Origin: UBA8199 sp035358715
GTDB lineage: Bacteria; Verrucomicrobiota; Verrucomicrobiia; Limisphaerales; UBA8199
Assembly (NCBI GenBank): GCA_035358715.1
Contig: DAOPPX010000010.1
Coordinates: forward strand, 1 to 64,000
DNA length: 64,000 nucleotides
Direction of reading: 5' to 3'
The notes below the pieces were generated by a model, which was given only the letters and a program-made list of their open reading frames with translations, did no database searches and was not told the origin of the DNA. The position numbers and the translations under genes were made by a program. Position 1 is the first letter of the stretch. Each line of letters begins with the position of its first letter. Shown piece after piece: positions 33,253 to 41,946 of the stretch.

Positions 33253-35667
33253 ATGAACCTCCCGACGCCCCGACGCAGATTCATCCAGACAATCCTCCTG
33301 GCCGGCGCCAGCGCGCCGATTGGCCTGCGGCATTCGCTGGGGATAGCGGCCGAGAATGCTGCTGGCTGCCAGATCAAAGACGCTGTCCTGGGTGTTCATT
33401 TGTCCCCGGAATCCGGAAAGCTGGCGGTCTGGCGGCGCGACTCCCTGTTTCTGTCCAACGCTGTTGCGCGCGCGATCACCTCCGCCGGCGCACGCAGCAC
33501 CAGCGACTCTGACTACCAGCGCCAGATTGAGGTCAGACGGCTGGCTGACGCGTTGGGAACCGGAAAGCAGATCATCGCCCGTTGCGCCGACGGCAGGAGA
33601 CAGCTCGATTTCGAGGTGCGAGCCAGCCTGTACGACGGACGCGACTCGATGGTCCTGGAAGCCATTTGCCGAAACGCCTCCGCAGACCCTATTCTGCTGC
33701 AGTCCCTTGAGCCGCTCCGCGCCGTTCCTCAAGAACATGCTTACTGCCACCTGCCCGGCGTCAGCCGCGTTTTGACCAATGGCCAGATGTACTACGACGC
33801 GGGCAGGCTGCGGGAGGCCAAAGCTGGCGAGAATATCAAGAGCTGGTGGGACATGGCTTTTTACAGCGGCGAGAAGAAGGAAGGCTTGGTCGTCGGTTAC
33901 CTGGAAAACAACTTCTCCCAGGGGCGGATTGCGGTCGGCATCGCCAACCCTGAGACCCCCTCCGCTTCACGGTCTGGCCACGCGCTCGTCGCCGAATCCA
34001 CCTACCAGCAGGAGTTTCTGCTGGCGCCGGGTGCCAGTGTTTCTTCAGACCGCATCGTGCTCAATTTCGCCTCCGATCCTTTCACCGCTCTTGAATCCTA
34101 CGCTCAGGCCATTGGCGCCACGCACCGCGTCCGGCTCAACCCGCCAATCAATGGCTGGTGCAGTTGGTTCTCGTTTTTCGGCGCGACCTCGGAAGCCGAG
34201 GTGCTCCGGCAGGCCGAGTTCGCCGCGCGGCACCTGAAGCCTTTCGGCTTCGAATACATCCAGGTGGATGACGGCTTCTACCGCGCGTTCGGCGATTGGG
34301 AAGGCAATGACCGTTTCCCGCACGGCATGAAATGGCTGGCCTCGAAGATACGCAGCCTCGGCCTGAAGCCGGGCATCTGGCTGGCGCCTTACGTCATCGC
34401 CGAGGGAACCGAAGTCCATCGCAGCCACCCGGACTGGCTCCTGCGCCGCCCGGACGGCAGCCTCAAACAGATCGGCCCCGGCCTGGTGGAGGATTCCGAG
34501 GCAGCAAGGCGGCAGACACCGAAACTCCACGCGCTGGATATCAGCCACCCCGGCGCCGCAGATTGGCTGCGACAGCTTTTCCGCACGGTGGCCAATGACT
34601 GGGGCTACGACTTCATCAAGATTGACTTCGTCGAATGGTCCTTGCTGGCCGCACACCGGTATTACGCCCCCGCCATCACCAAAGCCGCCCTCTACCGGCG
34701 CGGCTTTGAAATCATGCGCGAGGCTGTTGGGCCTCATCGGCACCTGCTCGATTGCGGTCCGGGGCCGGTCACCGTCGGTTTGCTCGACAGCATGCGCATC
34801 GAGCTGGACCAGCCTCCCGTAACCTGGCGGCAGTATTTCCTGCATCCCGCGAGCACGGCACCCGCCGCGGCCAGGCGCTACTACTACCACAATCGCGCAT
34901 GGATCAACGACGCCGACCACGTCGTCCTCGCCAATCTCACGGCGCCTCAAGCCCAGGCCGCCGCCACCATCGTCGCCCTCTCCGGCGGCAACCTGATCGC
35001 AGGCGACCGAATGACCGACCTGGACATAACGCGCCTCGAGATGCTCAAGAAAGTGTTCCCCTCCTTTGGCCACGCGGCCCGGCCCATAGACCTGTTCGAG
35101 CAAGACCGGCCCGAGCTCTTCGCCCTGTCTGTGAAGAAGAAGTTCGGCGAGTGGCTGGTGCTGGGCATCTTTAACGCCGATGAGAAGGCCCCGGCCGAGA
35201 AGACCATTACCCTGGACAGCCTTCGGCTGAACCCCGGCAAAACCTACGTCGCCTTCGATTTCTGGCGGCAGAGGTTCTTTGGTGAACTCCGCGACCGATT
35301 CTCGGTCCGGCTCGAGCCCGCCTCGGTTGTGCTGCTCGCCATCCACGAGCGGCGCGGCGTGCCCCAACTCATCTCGACCGACCGTCACATTACCCAGGGG
35401 GGCGTGGAACTCGAGTCACTGGACTGGGATGCCGCCACACACACGCTGGGCGGCGTCTCGCTCGGCCCCGCCGGCACCGCCCACAACGTTTACCTCTACC
35501 TCCCCGAAAAGCGCCCCTGGATGCAGGGCGACCCCTTCATGTTCTATGACTTCCCCGGCTACACGCTCAAGGTGATGGACGATAACATCATGCGCGTCCA
35601 TGTGCGCTTTGACCAGGCGGACCGCGTGGCCTGGTCCGTTGACATGCGAAAGCTCTTCGGGAAGTAG
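33253..35667 (+). CDS. Tat-exported alpha-galactosidase-like glycoside hydrolase (GH36)
   Basis: ATG 33253 gives 804 aa with a twin-arginine signal (TPRRRFIQT); an upstream start would add 25 unmatched residues. The TIM barrel shows clan GH-D features: NGWCSWFSFFG, YIQVDDGF, KPGIWLAPYV, HALDISHPGA, the nucleophile Asp458 in FIKIDFVEW, and the acid/base Asp519 in SMRIELD. A beta-sandwich C-terminal domain follows. It would release terminal alpha-galactosides in the periplasm or outside. A beta-sheet N-domain precedes the barrel, as usual. It is divergent from the ThuA gene, 129 bp away. Confidence 0.85.
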   Translation: MNLPTPRRRFIQTILLAGASAPIGLRHSLGIAAENAAGCQIKDAVLGVHLSPESGKLAVWRRDSLFLSNAVARAITSAGARSTSDSDYQRQIEVRRLADALGTGKQIIARCADGRRQLDFEVRASLYDGRDSMVLEAICRNASADPILLQSLEPLRAVPQEHAYCHLPGVSRVLTNGQMYYDAGRLREAKAGENIKSWWDMAFYSGEKKEGLVVGYLENNFSQGRIAVGIANPETPSASRSGHALVAESTYQQEFLLAPGASVSSDRIVLNFASDPFTALESYAQAIGATHRVRLNPPINGWCSWFSFFGATSEAEVLRQAEFAARHLKPFGFEYIQVDDGFYRAFGDWEGNDRFPHGMKWLASKIRSLGLKPGIWLAPYVIAEGTEVHRSHPDWLLRRPDGSLKQIGPGLVEDSEAARRQTPKLHALDISHPGAADWLRQLFRTVANDWGYDFIKIDFVEWSLLAAHRYYAPAITKAALYRRGFEIMREAVGPHRHLLDCGPGPVTVGLLDSMRIELDQPPVTWRQYFLHPASTAPAAARRYYYHNRAWINDADHVVLANLTAPQAQAAATIVALSGGNLIAGDRMTDLDITRLEMLKKVFPSFGHAARPIDLFEQDRPELFALSVKKKFGEWLVLGIFNADEKAPAEKTITLDSLRLNPGKTYVAFDFWRQRFFGELRDRFSVRLEPASVVLLAIHERRGVPQLISTDRHITQGGVELESLDWDAATHTLGGVSLGPAGTAHNVYLYLPEKRPWMQGDPFMFYDFPGYTLKVMDDNIMRVHVRFDQADRVAWSVDMRKLFGK

Positions 35668-35722
35668 GGCGGGGCTCGCCTCCCCTCAAAACCGCTCGCC
35701 GCCATGTGCCCCTGCTCGCAGC

Positions 35723-36877
35723 TCAACCCCCGCCGTCCCAATGGCCCAACCGGTTGGCGGGCGCCGTGGCTGTTTCAGGGTAGATGAGGTAAACCGTATT
35801 CCTGGACCTCGCCCACGCGCTGACAACTTTCTCCTGCGCATAAACCTGCCTGGCGCGCACATTCCTCCGGACCGACACGCCCGGATTGTTGGTCACCACG
35901 TCCCCATCCTCTGTGAAACCCACGCACACGATTAAATGGCCGTTGTCCGGCCCGCTCGTCGGATCACGCGTGAGATAAGAAGAAACCGAGAGCACAACCG
36001 GGATGCCCGCCGCAATCCAATCCTCCAATTCGGCAATATCGCCAAGGCGGGCCACGTAGGCCCTTATGCCGGGGTGGCGCCCGGCAAAGGCGGTGTTGAA
36101 GGGCCAGTTGCCGGTGTCGCTGCGGGGCCCGTCGGCAATCGCCCTGGCAGTCTCGGGAACGGTGTGGTTCAACTCCGGCCGATGCAGCCGCTCGCCCCAG
36201 TATGCCAAGACCATCGAAAGCGAAGTGGGGCTGCACCAGCCGCCCCCGCCTTCATACTCGCCCTGGCGCCGCTCCGGAACCTCCAGCACTTTCCCCCAGG
36301 CGGACCGGTTAGGTTCCAACCTGAGAGCCGGCGCGGTGCTATTGCAGAACGAAAGCCCCAGGAACTTCAGCGGGCGCCGGCCACTTTCTCCACCCGCGGT
36401 GATTCGGAGCTGCACCTTGCGCGCGGCGTTGCTCAGCACGAGCGTGTCAGTCCGAACCACGCCATCCCCGTCCCGTTGCCCCCGCACGCTCTGCCTGGGA
36501 AACCGCGCCGGATCGTCCGACCACAAACCCATCGTATAATACCGCGTCGCCCGGTCAGGATAGATGGCACGTGCTTCCACTTTGAGCCGCACTCCGGAAG
36601 GCACATTCCACGAGACCACTAGCTCGTTCCATTCGATCGGAGCTGTGATCTCGGGTGAAACAAGGGTCGTTTCGTTTGTTAGCGACGCCGGGCTTCGGAA
36701 GAACCCGGAGAAATCGGTGATGCCAACAAAAGCGCAACGGCTGTCCCTTGCGGCGCCGGCCGCCCGGGGCGCGCCCAATGCCGTCAGCATTACCGCAGTT
36801 GTCAGCAGCAGGACCAGGCCCGGCAACCAGCCGGGGTGCCGCCTTCCAGGCGCGCCCGCCAGGTCCAGCCCGCCCAT
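35723..36877 (-). CDS. Secreted C39-like cysteine peptidase (Peptidase_C39_2)
   Basis: ATG 36877 gives 384 aa with an N-terminal hydrophobic signal (PGLVLLLTTAVMLTALGAP). The first 180 mature residues form a beta-rich domain of unknown role, which includes a TRYYTMGLWSDD segment. The peptidase part has the catalytic Cys215 in GGWCSPTSLSMVLAYWG, His314 in NGHLIVCVGF and the following Asn in TNNPG. The Gly-rich start of the Cys motif and the length fit the Peptidase_C39_2 family. The true start is less certain, as the frame is open further upstream. Confidence 0.8.
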   Translation of the reverse strand: MGGLDLAGAPGRRHPGWLPGLVLLLTTAVMLTALGAPRAAGAARDSRCAFVGITDFSGFFRSPASLTNETTLVSPEITAPIEWNELVVSWNVPSGVRLKVEARAIYPDRATRYYTMGLWSDDPARFPRQSVRGQRDGDGVVRTDTLVLSNAARKVQLRITAGGESGRRPLKFLGLSFCNSTAPALRLEPNRSAWGKVLEVPERRQGEYEGGGGWCSPTSLSMVLAYWGERLHRPELNHTVPETARAIADGPRSDTGNWPFNTAFAGRHPGIRAYVARLGDIAELEDWIAAGIPVVLSVSSYLTRDPTSGPDNGHLIVCVGFTEDGDVVTNNPGVSVRRNVRARQVYAQEKVVSAWARSRNTVYLIYPETATAPANRLGHWDGGG

Positions 36878-37165
36878 TTCATGGCCCGCACGCAATGTCA
36901 ACAGACCGGAGCGCGACCATCTTGCCCGCTTTAGCCGTTCGTAGCGTGCAAGCGGGCAGGGTGCCCGCGTTCCAGCCTCGCAGGCATGTAATGTCCGGGC
37001 CAGGCCAAACCCATTCCGGACCGTTGACGCCACTTGACTCGCAAAAACCAATCTCATGTCTGTGATAGACTGCTATCCGTCGAGAACCGGGCAAGCTCCA
37101 TTTTGGCCGGGCCCCTGGCAAAGCCCGGGCATCCGCGCTTCAGCCCCCGGCATTGCGCGAGCGGG

Positions 37166-37672
37166 TCAAGGCCGCCTGCCCTTGCGACTGCGCACATGCT
37201 CAAAAAACTCCTCGGCCACAATATAGCCAACGCAGTTGGTCGAACCGCAGCGGCATGGGTAATCCTGGTAGTCCGCCAGGTCGTAGCCGTAGTTGAAGGT
37301 GACCTCTTCACCCGCCGCAATGTCGCGCGCGGCGACAATCCAGATGCGGCCGTCCTGCAACTCCGCCTCGCAGTTGGGGGCGCAACTGTGATTGATCAGC
37401 CGCGCCGGGTTCCACGCCACATTGCCATCCAGGTCCTGCTCTTCATTGAGCGTGAAGATATACTCGTTGCTCTCCTGGCAGCGGCGCAGCGACTCCCTCT
37501 TGTTTATCCGCTCGCCCACATACTCCGCAACCCGCGTGCCGCAGCCGATCGGGCTCTTCGCAAATCCGCCCAGCCCGTGAATCAAAGACGGCCTGTACAC
37601 CAGCAGGTCGGTTTGGCCCGGTGCCAGGCCCGGCGCTCCGCTCGGCTCAGAGCTTGAAAACATCGAATCCAT
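37166..37672 (-). CDS. SET-domain lysine methyltransferase
   Basis: ATG 37672 (an alternative is 37663) gives 168 aa: HGLGGFAKSPIGCGTRVAEYVGE at the start of the SET domain, NPARLINHSCAPNCEAE with the NHSC motif, GEEVTFNYGYDL for the AdoMet/lysine pocket, and a post-SET-like CRCGSTNCVGYI supplying zinc cysteines. This is a full SET plus post-SET core. Targets in bacteria are poorly known. The gene overlaps the end of the pseudouridine synthase gene by 26 bases, implying coupled expression. Confidence 0.88.
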   Translation of the reverse strand: MDSMFSSSEPSGAPGLAPGQTDLLVYRPSLIHGLGGFAKSPIGCGTRVAEYVGERINKRESLRRCQESNEYIFTLNEEQDLDGNVAWNPARLINHSCAPNCEAELQDGRIWIVAARDIAAGEEVTFNYGYDLADYQDYPCRCGSTNCVGYIVAEEFFEHVRSRKGRRP

Positions 37673-38480
37673 ACTCGCCCACAAACTGCTCCAATGGCGC
37701 CCGGATGTCCACCCGGCGGCGGGTGAATGGGTCCACATAACTCAGCCGCACCGCGCGCAAGCCCAAACCCATCCCCTGACGCCTCGGCTTGCCAACCCGC
37801 TCCCGGGGATTCTCCCCTCCCGCTTCCGAAGGGGTTTGCGCCCCGCTGAGGCGTTCCCCTTTCTCCCGGGGCGTTCTCTCTTGCGTTCCGCGCGCGGCCC
37901 CGTAAAGCGCATCGCCAACCACCGGGTGGCCGGACTGTGCCAAATGCACGCGTATCTGGTGCGTCCTTCCGGTCACTGGATGCGCTTCGATCAGCGTCAT
38001 GTTCGCGTTGCTTTGGAGCACGCGAAACCGGGTCTCGGCCTCCTTGCCATGCCGCGCATCAACTCTCATCCTGCCGATTGCCTCCGGATCCGGCGCGAGC
38101 TTCAACCGGCACGTCCACTCTTCCGTCCTGGGCATGCCGGTGACAACAGCCAAATACACCTTCTCCATCCGGCGGCTCTCAAACAGGGCGCCAAACGAGT
38201 TGACCGCCCCCGGACTCTTGGCCAGAAGCAAAACGCCGCTCGTGTCCGCGTCCAGCCGATGCACAAACCGCAGATACTTCAGCCCGCGCGATCGCGCCCA
38301 AAAAGCCTTGGACGCGATGGACGACACCAGCGCCGCCTGCAGATTCCGGCCCGTCTTCTGCCATGAAAACGGCACCAGCATCCACCCCGGCGGCTTGTCA
38401 ATCGCCAGCACCGACCGGTCCTCATAAAGAATGGGAATCCGCTCGCCCGTCAGCAGTTCAATGTAATCAGGCTTAGCCAT
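37647..38480 (-). CDS. RluA-type pseudouridine synthase with repeat-derived insertion
   Basis: ATG 38480 gives 277 aa; the TTG twelve bases upstream is less likely. The catalytic motif is HRLDADTSGVLLLAKS, preceded by DKPPGWMLVP and followed by HPVTGRTHQIRVHLA and VGDALYG. The C-terminal end (RAVRLSYVDPFTRRRVDI) is normal, but about 30 extra Arg/Glu/Gly-rich residues lie between GDALYG and it. They are encoded by GC-rich imperfect repeats at about 37795-37895, which look like intergenic repeat DNA captured in frame. The rRNA or tRNA target is unknown. Confidence 0.85.
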   Translation of the reverse strand: MAKPDYIELLTGERIPILYEDRSVLAIDKPPGWMLVPFSWQKTGRNLQAALVSSIASKAFWARSRGLKYLRFVHRLDADTSGVLLLAKSPGAVNSFGALFESRRMEKVYLAVVTGMPRTEEWTCRLKLAPDPEAIGRMRVDARHGKEAETRFRVLQSNANMTLIEAHPVTGRTHQIRVHLAQSGHPVVGDALYGAARGTQERTPREKGERLSGAQTPSEAGGENPRERVGKPRRQGMGLGLRAVRLSYVDPFTRRRVDIRAPLEQFVGEYGFDVFKL

Positions 38481-38633
38481 AAGCTGGCGCAAATGAGTTC
38501 AATGACCGGTCGCTTCCGCGGCAACCATGCCCGAACCACAGCCTCCGCGAGAAGCAAAATAATCGCAGCAGCAGGGGCCGCTCGGTTTTCATCTTGAGCG
38601 CCCCGCCCCGGAACCCTTAACGTCACCGCACAG

Positions 38634-39131
38634 TTGAACAAGCCTGAACCTGAACCCGGCCAGTGGCTCGCCGCCGAAGACTTTGACACCGTCGTCCGGC
38701 TCACCCCGCTGGTCGCCATTGACCTGGTGGTGCGGTCGCCCGAGGGGCGGATTCTGGTGGGACGCCGGGTCAATGAGCCCGCCAAGGGCTCTCTTTTTGC
38801 GCCCGGGGGCCGAATTTCCAAGAACGAAACCCTGGCCGCCGCGTTCCGGCGCATTTCCCTGGCCGAGCTCGGGGTTGAGAAGCGCATTCAAGCCGCCCGG
38901 TTCCTGGGAGTGTATGAGCACTTCTACGCCACCAACAGCCATGAGGTCGCAGGCTTCGGCACCCATTATGTGGTGCTCGCCTACCGGCTGGCGGCAACCC
39001 CGGAGGACTTGAGCCTGCCCAAGGACCAGCATGGCGAGTTTGCCTGGCTCACGGAACCAGAACTCCTAAGCAGCCCGGAGGTCCACAAGAACACGAAGGC
39101 CTACTTCTCGTCCGCTGGCGCTGCCGACTGA
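38634..39131 (+). CDS. Nudix hydrolase of GDP-mannose mannosyl hydrolase type
   Basis: The TTG at 38634 gives a 165-aa protein; no in-frame ATG is better placed. The Nudix box reads GGRISKNETLAAAFRRISLAELG, in which the second canonical Glu pair is altered as in GDPMH enzymes that hydrolyse GDP-mannose to mannose and GDP with inversion. VRLTPLVAIDLVV and GTHYVVLAYRL also match the family. It may take part in nucleotide-sugar turnover for surface glycans. Confidence 0.82.
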   Translation: MNKPEPEPGQWLAAEDFDTVVRLTPLVAIDLVVRSPEGRILVGRRVNEPAKGSLFAPGGRISKNETLAAAFRRISLAELGVEKRIQAARFLGVYEHFYATNSHEVAGFGTHYVVLAYRLAATPEDLSLPKDQHGEFAWLTEPELLSSPEVHKNTKAYFSSAGAAD

Positions 39132-39302
39132 ACCGACCATCGTTCCCCAACCCGAGCCAGCCCCGACTCCCGATCCCGCCCTCCGACACGCTGCTCCAGC
39201 GCCGGAACCCCCTTCAGAAACCGCGCCGACAGCCCCCCAACCGACAAATCCCCTGCCAAAATCACAAGTCCCTGCAATCCCCACACTTCCACCAATCCGC
39301 CT

Positions 39303-39403
39303 CGCCGTGTACAAGGGGTGTACACCGGGTGCTCACCGGATGCACAAGGGATTTTCCGTTGTACACCCGGTGAGCACCCGGTGTACACCCCTTGTACACG
39401 GCG
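39303..39403. repeat. 45-bp imperfect inverted repeat
   Basis: Bases 39303-39347 and 39359-39403 are reverse complements with two mismatches, separated by 11 bases. Each arm contains the short palindrome GGTGTACACC and a CCGGTGAGCACC-type segment, so it can fold in more than one way. It lies downstream of the Nudix gene and upstream of the FAD oxidoreductase. It is either a mobile palindromic element or a strong transcription end. Confidence 0.75.
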
Positions 39404-39494
39404 TGTTGGTGGCTACGGGGAAGCGCGCAAACATGCGGATTGCGCAGGGGTGAGTGTGCTTGTCACACACATTGGGGATGGTAGCTTGGGGGCC

Positions 39495-41237
39495 ATGAAG
39501 AAACCCGCTGGACTTCCACGGCGCTCGTTCCTGAAGGGTTTGGCGCTGGCGGCGCCGGTCGCCATGACCGGACCGGGGCTAGCCGTCGCGCAGGATAACG
39601 ACAAAGCGCAGTCATCAGCGCCAGCGGCCAACTCCCCTGCCAGGGAACTGATGGCGGACCTGGTCATCATCGGCGGCGGGCTGGGTGGCTGCGCTGCGGC
39701 ACTGGCCGCGGCCCGGAACGGGTTGCGGGTGATCCTGACGGAGGAGACGGATTGGATCGGCGGACAGTTGACCGCGCAAGCGGTGCCGCCGGATGAGAAT
39801 CCGTGGATCGAGACGTTCGGCGGCACGCGCAGTTATCTCAACCTGCGCGAGCAGATTCGCGAGTATTACCTTCGGCATTACCCGCTCACCGCCGAGGCGC
39901 GGGCCAAACCCTGCCTGAATCCAGGCAACGGCTGGGTGTCCCGCCTCTGCCACGAGCCGCGCGTGTCCCTGGCGGTGCTGCACCAACTCCTGGCGCCTTA
40001 TGTCAGCGGGCGGAAGGTGCTCCTCTTGCTCCGGCACCGGGCAATGGACGCACTGGCCACCGGCGATCGGGTCGAAGCGGTCCGGGTGCGGAGTCTGGAG
40101 TCCGGCAACGAGGTCATCCTGCGCGCGCCGTACTTTGCGGATGCGACCGAGCTAGGCGATCTGCTGCCGCTGACCAAGACGGAGTATGTCACCGGAGCCG
40201 AGTCGCAGAAGGACACCGGGGAGCCGCACGCGCCTGCCGAGGCTGCGCCGCTGAACATGCAGGCGTTCACCTGTTGCTTTGCGATGGATTACGTGGCTGG
40301 CGAGGACCACACCCTCGAGAAACCGTGCGAGTACGAGTTCTGGCGCGACTTTGTGCCGGCCATCCAGCCGCCCTGGCCCGGGCGGTTGCTCGCCTGGGAA
40401 TACAGCCGGCCTGCCAGCCGGAAGCCGATGAAACTGGAGACCGACCCCGAGAAAGGCACAGGGCTGTGGAGTTACCGGCGCATCGCGGACAAGGCGCAGT
40501 TCGTCGCCGGCGCGTATCCGGGCGATATCACGCTGGTGAACTGGCCGCAGAACGATTACCTGCTCGGCAACCTCTGCGAGGTGAGCGCCGAGGAAGCCGC
40601 GCGGCATGTTGCCCGGGCCAAGCAGCTCAGCCTGTCGCTGCTCTATTGGTTGCAGACCGAAGCGCCGCGGGCCGACGGCGGCGCCGGCTGGAAGGGGTTG
40701 CGTTTGCGGCCCGACGTGGTTGGCACGGAAGACGGCCTGGCCAAGTATCCTTACATCCGCGAAAGCCGCCGCATCCGCGCGGAGTTCACGGTCGTCGAGC
40801 AGCAGGTCTCCACCGACTTCCGCATGAAGGAAACCAACGCCACGCGGGACGAAGTCAAGGCGACGGAGTTCACGGACTCGGTGGGCATCGGCAGCTACCG
40901 GATAGACCTGCATCCGAGCACGGGCGGGAACAACTCGATTGACATCAGTTCCCTGCCCTTTCAAATCCCGCTGGGCGCACTGCTGCCCCGGCGAGTCGAG
41001 AACCTGCTGCCGGTCTGCAAGAACCTTGGGGTTACCCACATCACCAACGGCTGCTACCGGCTGCACCCGGTGGAATGGAACATTGGCGAGGCGGTGGGCG
41101 CGCTCGTGGCGTTCTGCGCGGCGAAGAAGCGCCTCCCGCGCGAAGTGCGCAAGCAAGCCGGGCTGTTGAGGGAGTACCAGAACCTGCTGACGGACCAGGG
41201 TGTGCCGCTGGCGTGGCCGAAGGCCGGGCCGCGATGA
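39495..41237 (+). CDS. Tat-exported FAD-dependent oxidoreductase
   Basis: ATG 39495 gives 580 aa with a twin-arginine-like signal (LPRRSFLKGLALAAP). The dinucleotide-binding motif is DLVIIGGGLGGCAAALAAARNG, then TEETDWIGGQLT and ADATELGDLL, typical of the FAD_oxidored family (PF12831). A C-terminal segment with ITNGCYRLHPVEWNIGEAVGAL closes the fold. Members oxidise sugars or other small substrates, or are of unknown substrate. A further in-frame extension upstream runs into the inverted repeat and is rejected as start. Confidence 0.85.
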   Translation: MKKPAGLPRRSFLKGLALAAPVAMTGPGLAVAQDNDKAQSSAPAANSPARELMADLVIIGGGLGGCAAALAAARNGLRVILTEETDWIGGQLTAQAVPPDENPWIETFGGTRSYLNLREQIREYYLRHYPLTAEARAKPCLNPGNGWVSRLCHEPRVSLAVLHQLLAPYVSGRKVLLLLRHRAMDALATGDRVEAVRVRSLESGNEVILRAPYFADATELGDLLPLTKTEYVTGAESQKDTGEPHAPAEAAPLNMQAFTCCFAMDYVAGEDHTLEKPCEYEFWRDFVPAIQPPWPGRLLAWEYSRPASRKPMKLETDPEKGTGLWSYRRIADKAQFVAGAYPGDITLVNWPQNDYLLGNLCEVSAEEAARHVARAKQLSLSLLYWLQTEAPRADGGAGWKGLRLRPDVVGTEDGLAKYPYIRESRRIRAEFTVVEQQVSTDFRMKETNATRDEVKATEFTDSVGIGSYRIDLHPSTGGNNSIDISSLPFQIPLGALLPRRVENLLPVCKNLGVTHITNGCYRLHPVEWNIGEAVGALVAFCAAKKRLPREVRKQAGLLREYQNLLTDQGVPLAWPKAGPR

Positions 41238-41301
41238 ACGGTCGCGGGAGGCAAACGGGTCCTGTGAGCCAGGCGGACTCAGGGCGTGGAGACACTGAAG
41301 A

Positions 41302-41628
41302 ATGAAACGCAAAGACAGGTTTGTGGTGGTGCTGGTGACCGCGCCGGACTTGAAGACGGCCCGGAAGCTGGCCCGGGCGGCGCTGGCGGCGCGGCTGATT
41401 GCCTGCGCCAACCTGATGCCGCGGGTTGAATCGCATTATTGGTGGGAGGGAAAGATCGCGGCGGGGAAGGAAGTGATGCTGCTCATGAAAACCACCGCGG
41501 CCCGCCTGGCCGCGCTGGAGAAGTTGATCGTGGCCAGGCACCCGTATGACACGCCGGAACTGGTGGCGCTGCCCATTGCCCGCGGCAACCGCCGCTACCT
41601 GGATTGGGTGCGAGCAGCCGTGCAATGA
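41302..41628 (+). CDS. cutA: Divalent-cation tolerance protein CutA
   Basis: The 108-aa product matches CutA: VVVLVTAPDLKTARKLARAAL, LIACANLMPRVESHYWWEGKI, EVMLLMKTT and HPYDTPELVALPI. CutA forms trimers related to PII and is associated with copper tolerance. The stop overlaps the ATG of the next gene (ATGA). Confidence 0.95.
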   Translation: MKRKDRFVVVLVTAPDLKTARKLARAALAARLIACANLMPRVESHYWWEGKIAAGKEVMLLMKTTAARLAALEKLIVARHPYDTPELVALPIARGNRRYLDWVRAAVQ

Positions 41629-41894
41629 CACCCTCCGAAACCTGTCCCAACTGCGGCGCCGACGTTCCTGCAAACGCCCGGGCTTGCCCGGAATGCGGCG
41701 CGGATGAACAGACCGGCTGGTCCGAGGCCGCCCGCACGGATGGCCTGGGCCTGCCCGATGAGAACTTCGACTACGAGGACTTCGTCAAGCGCGAATTCGG
41801 CGGCCCGCGGGCCGTGCCGCGCGGCATCCATTGGTTCTGGTGGGTGGTGGCGCTGGCTGTGTTGGCGGCTTTCGTTGCCCTCTGGCTGCGATAG
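41625..41894 (+). CDS. Zinc-ribbon membrane protein
   Basis: The 89-aa product begins MTPSETCPNCGADVPANAR and ACPECGADE, a double CxxC zinc ribbon, followed by an acidic region and one C-terminal membrane helix (HWFWWVVALAVLAAFVALWL). ATG 41625 overlaps the cutA stop. The ribbon faces the cytoplasm if the single helix is a tail anchor. Function unknown; such proteins are common beside cutA in this group, which is inference. Confidence 0.75.
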   Translation: MTPSETCPNCGADVPANARACPECGADEQTGWSEAARTDGLGLPDENFDYEDFVKREFGGPRAVPRGIHWFWWVVALAVLAAFVALWLR

Positions 41895-41946
41895 ACGGCC
41901 AGGCGCGCTGTTTTGCAGTTGAGGCGCCAGGGGTCTTGCCCTAAAT

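Noticed and set aside
39318..39494. Upstream extension of the FAD oxidoreductase into the inverted repeat
   Set aside because: The extension is translated repeat DNA; a Tat signal begins at the ATG at 39495, which is the natural start.
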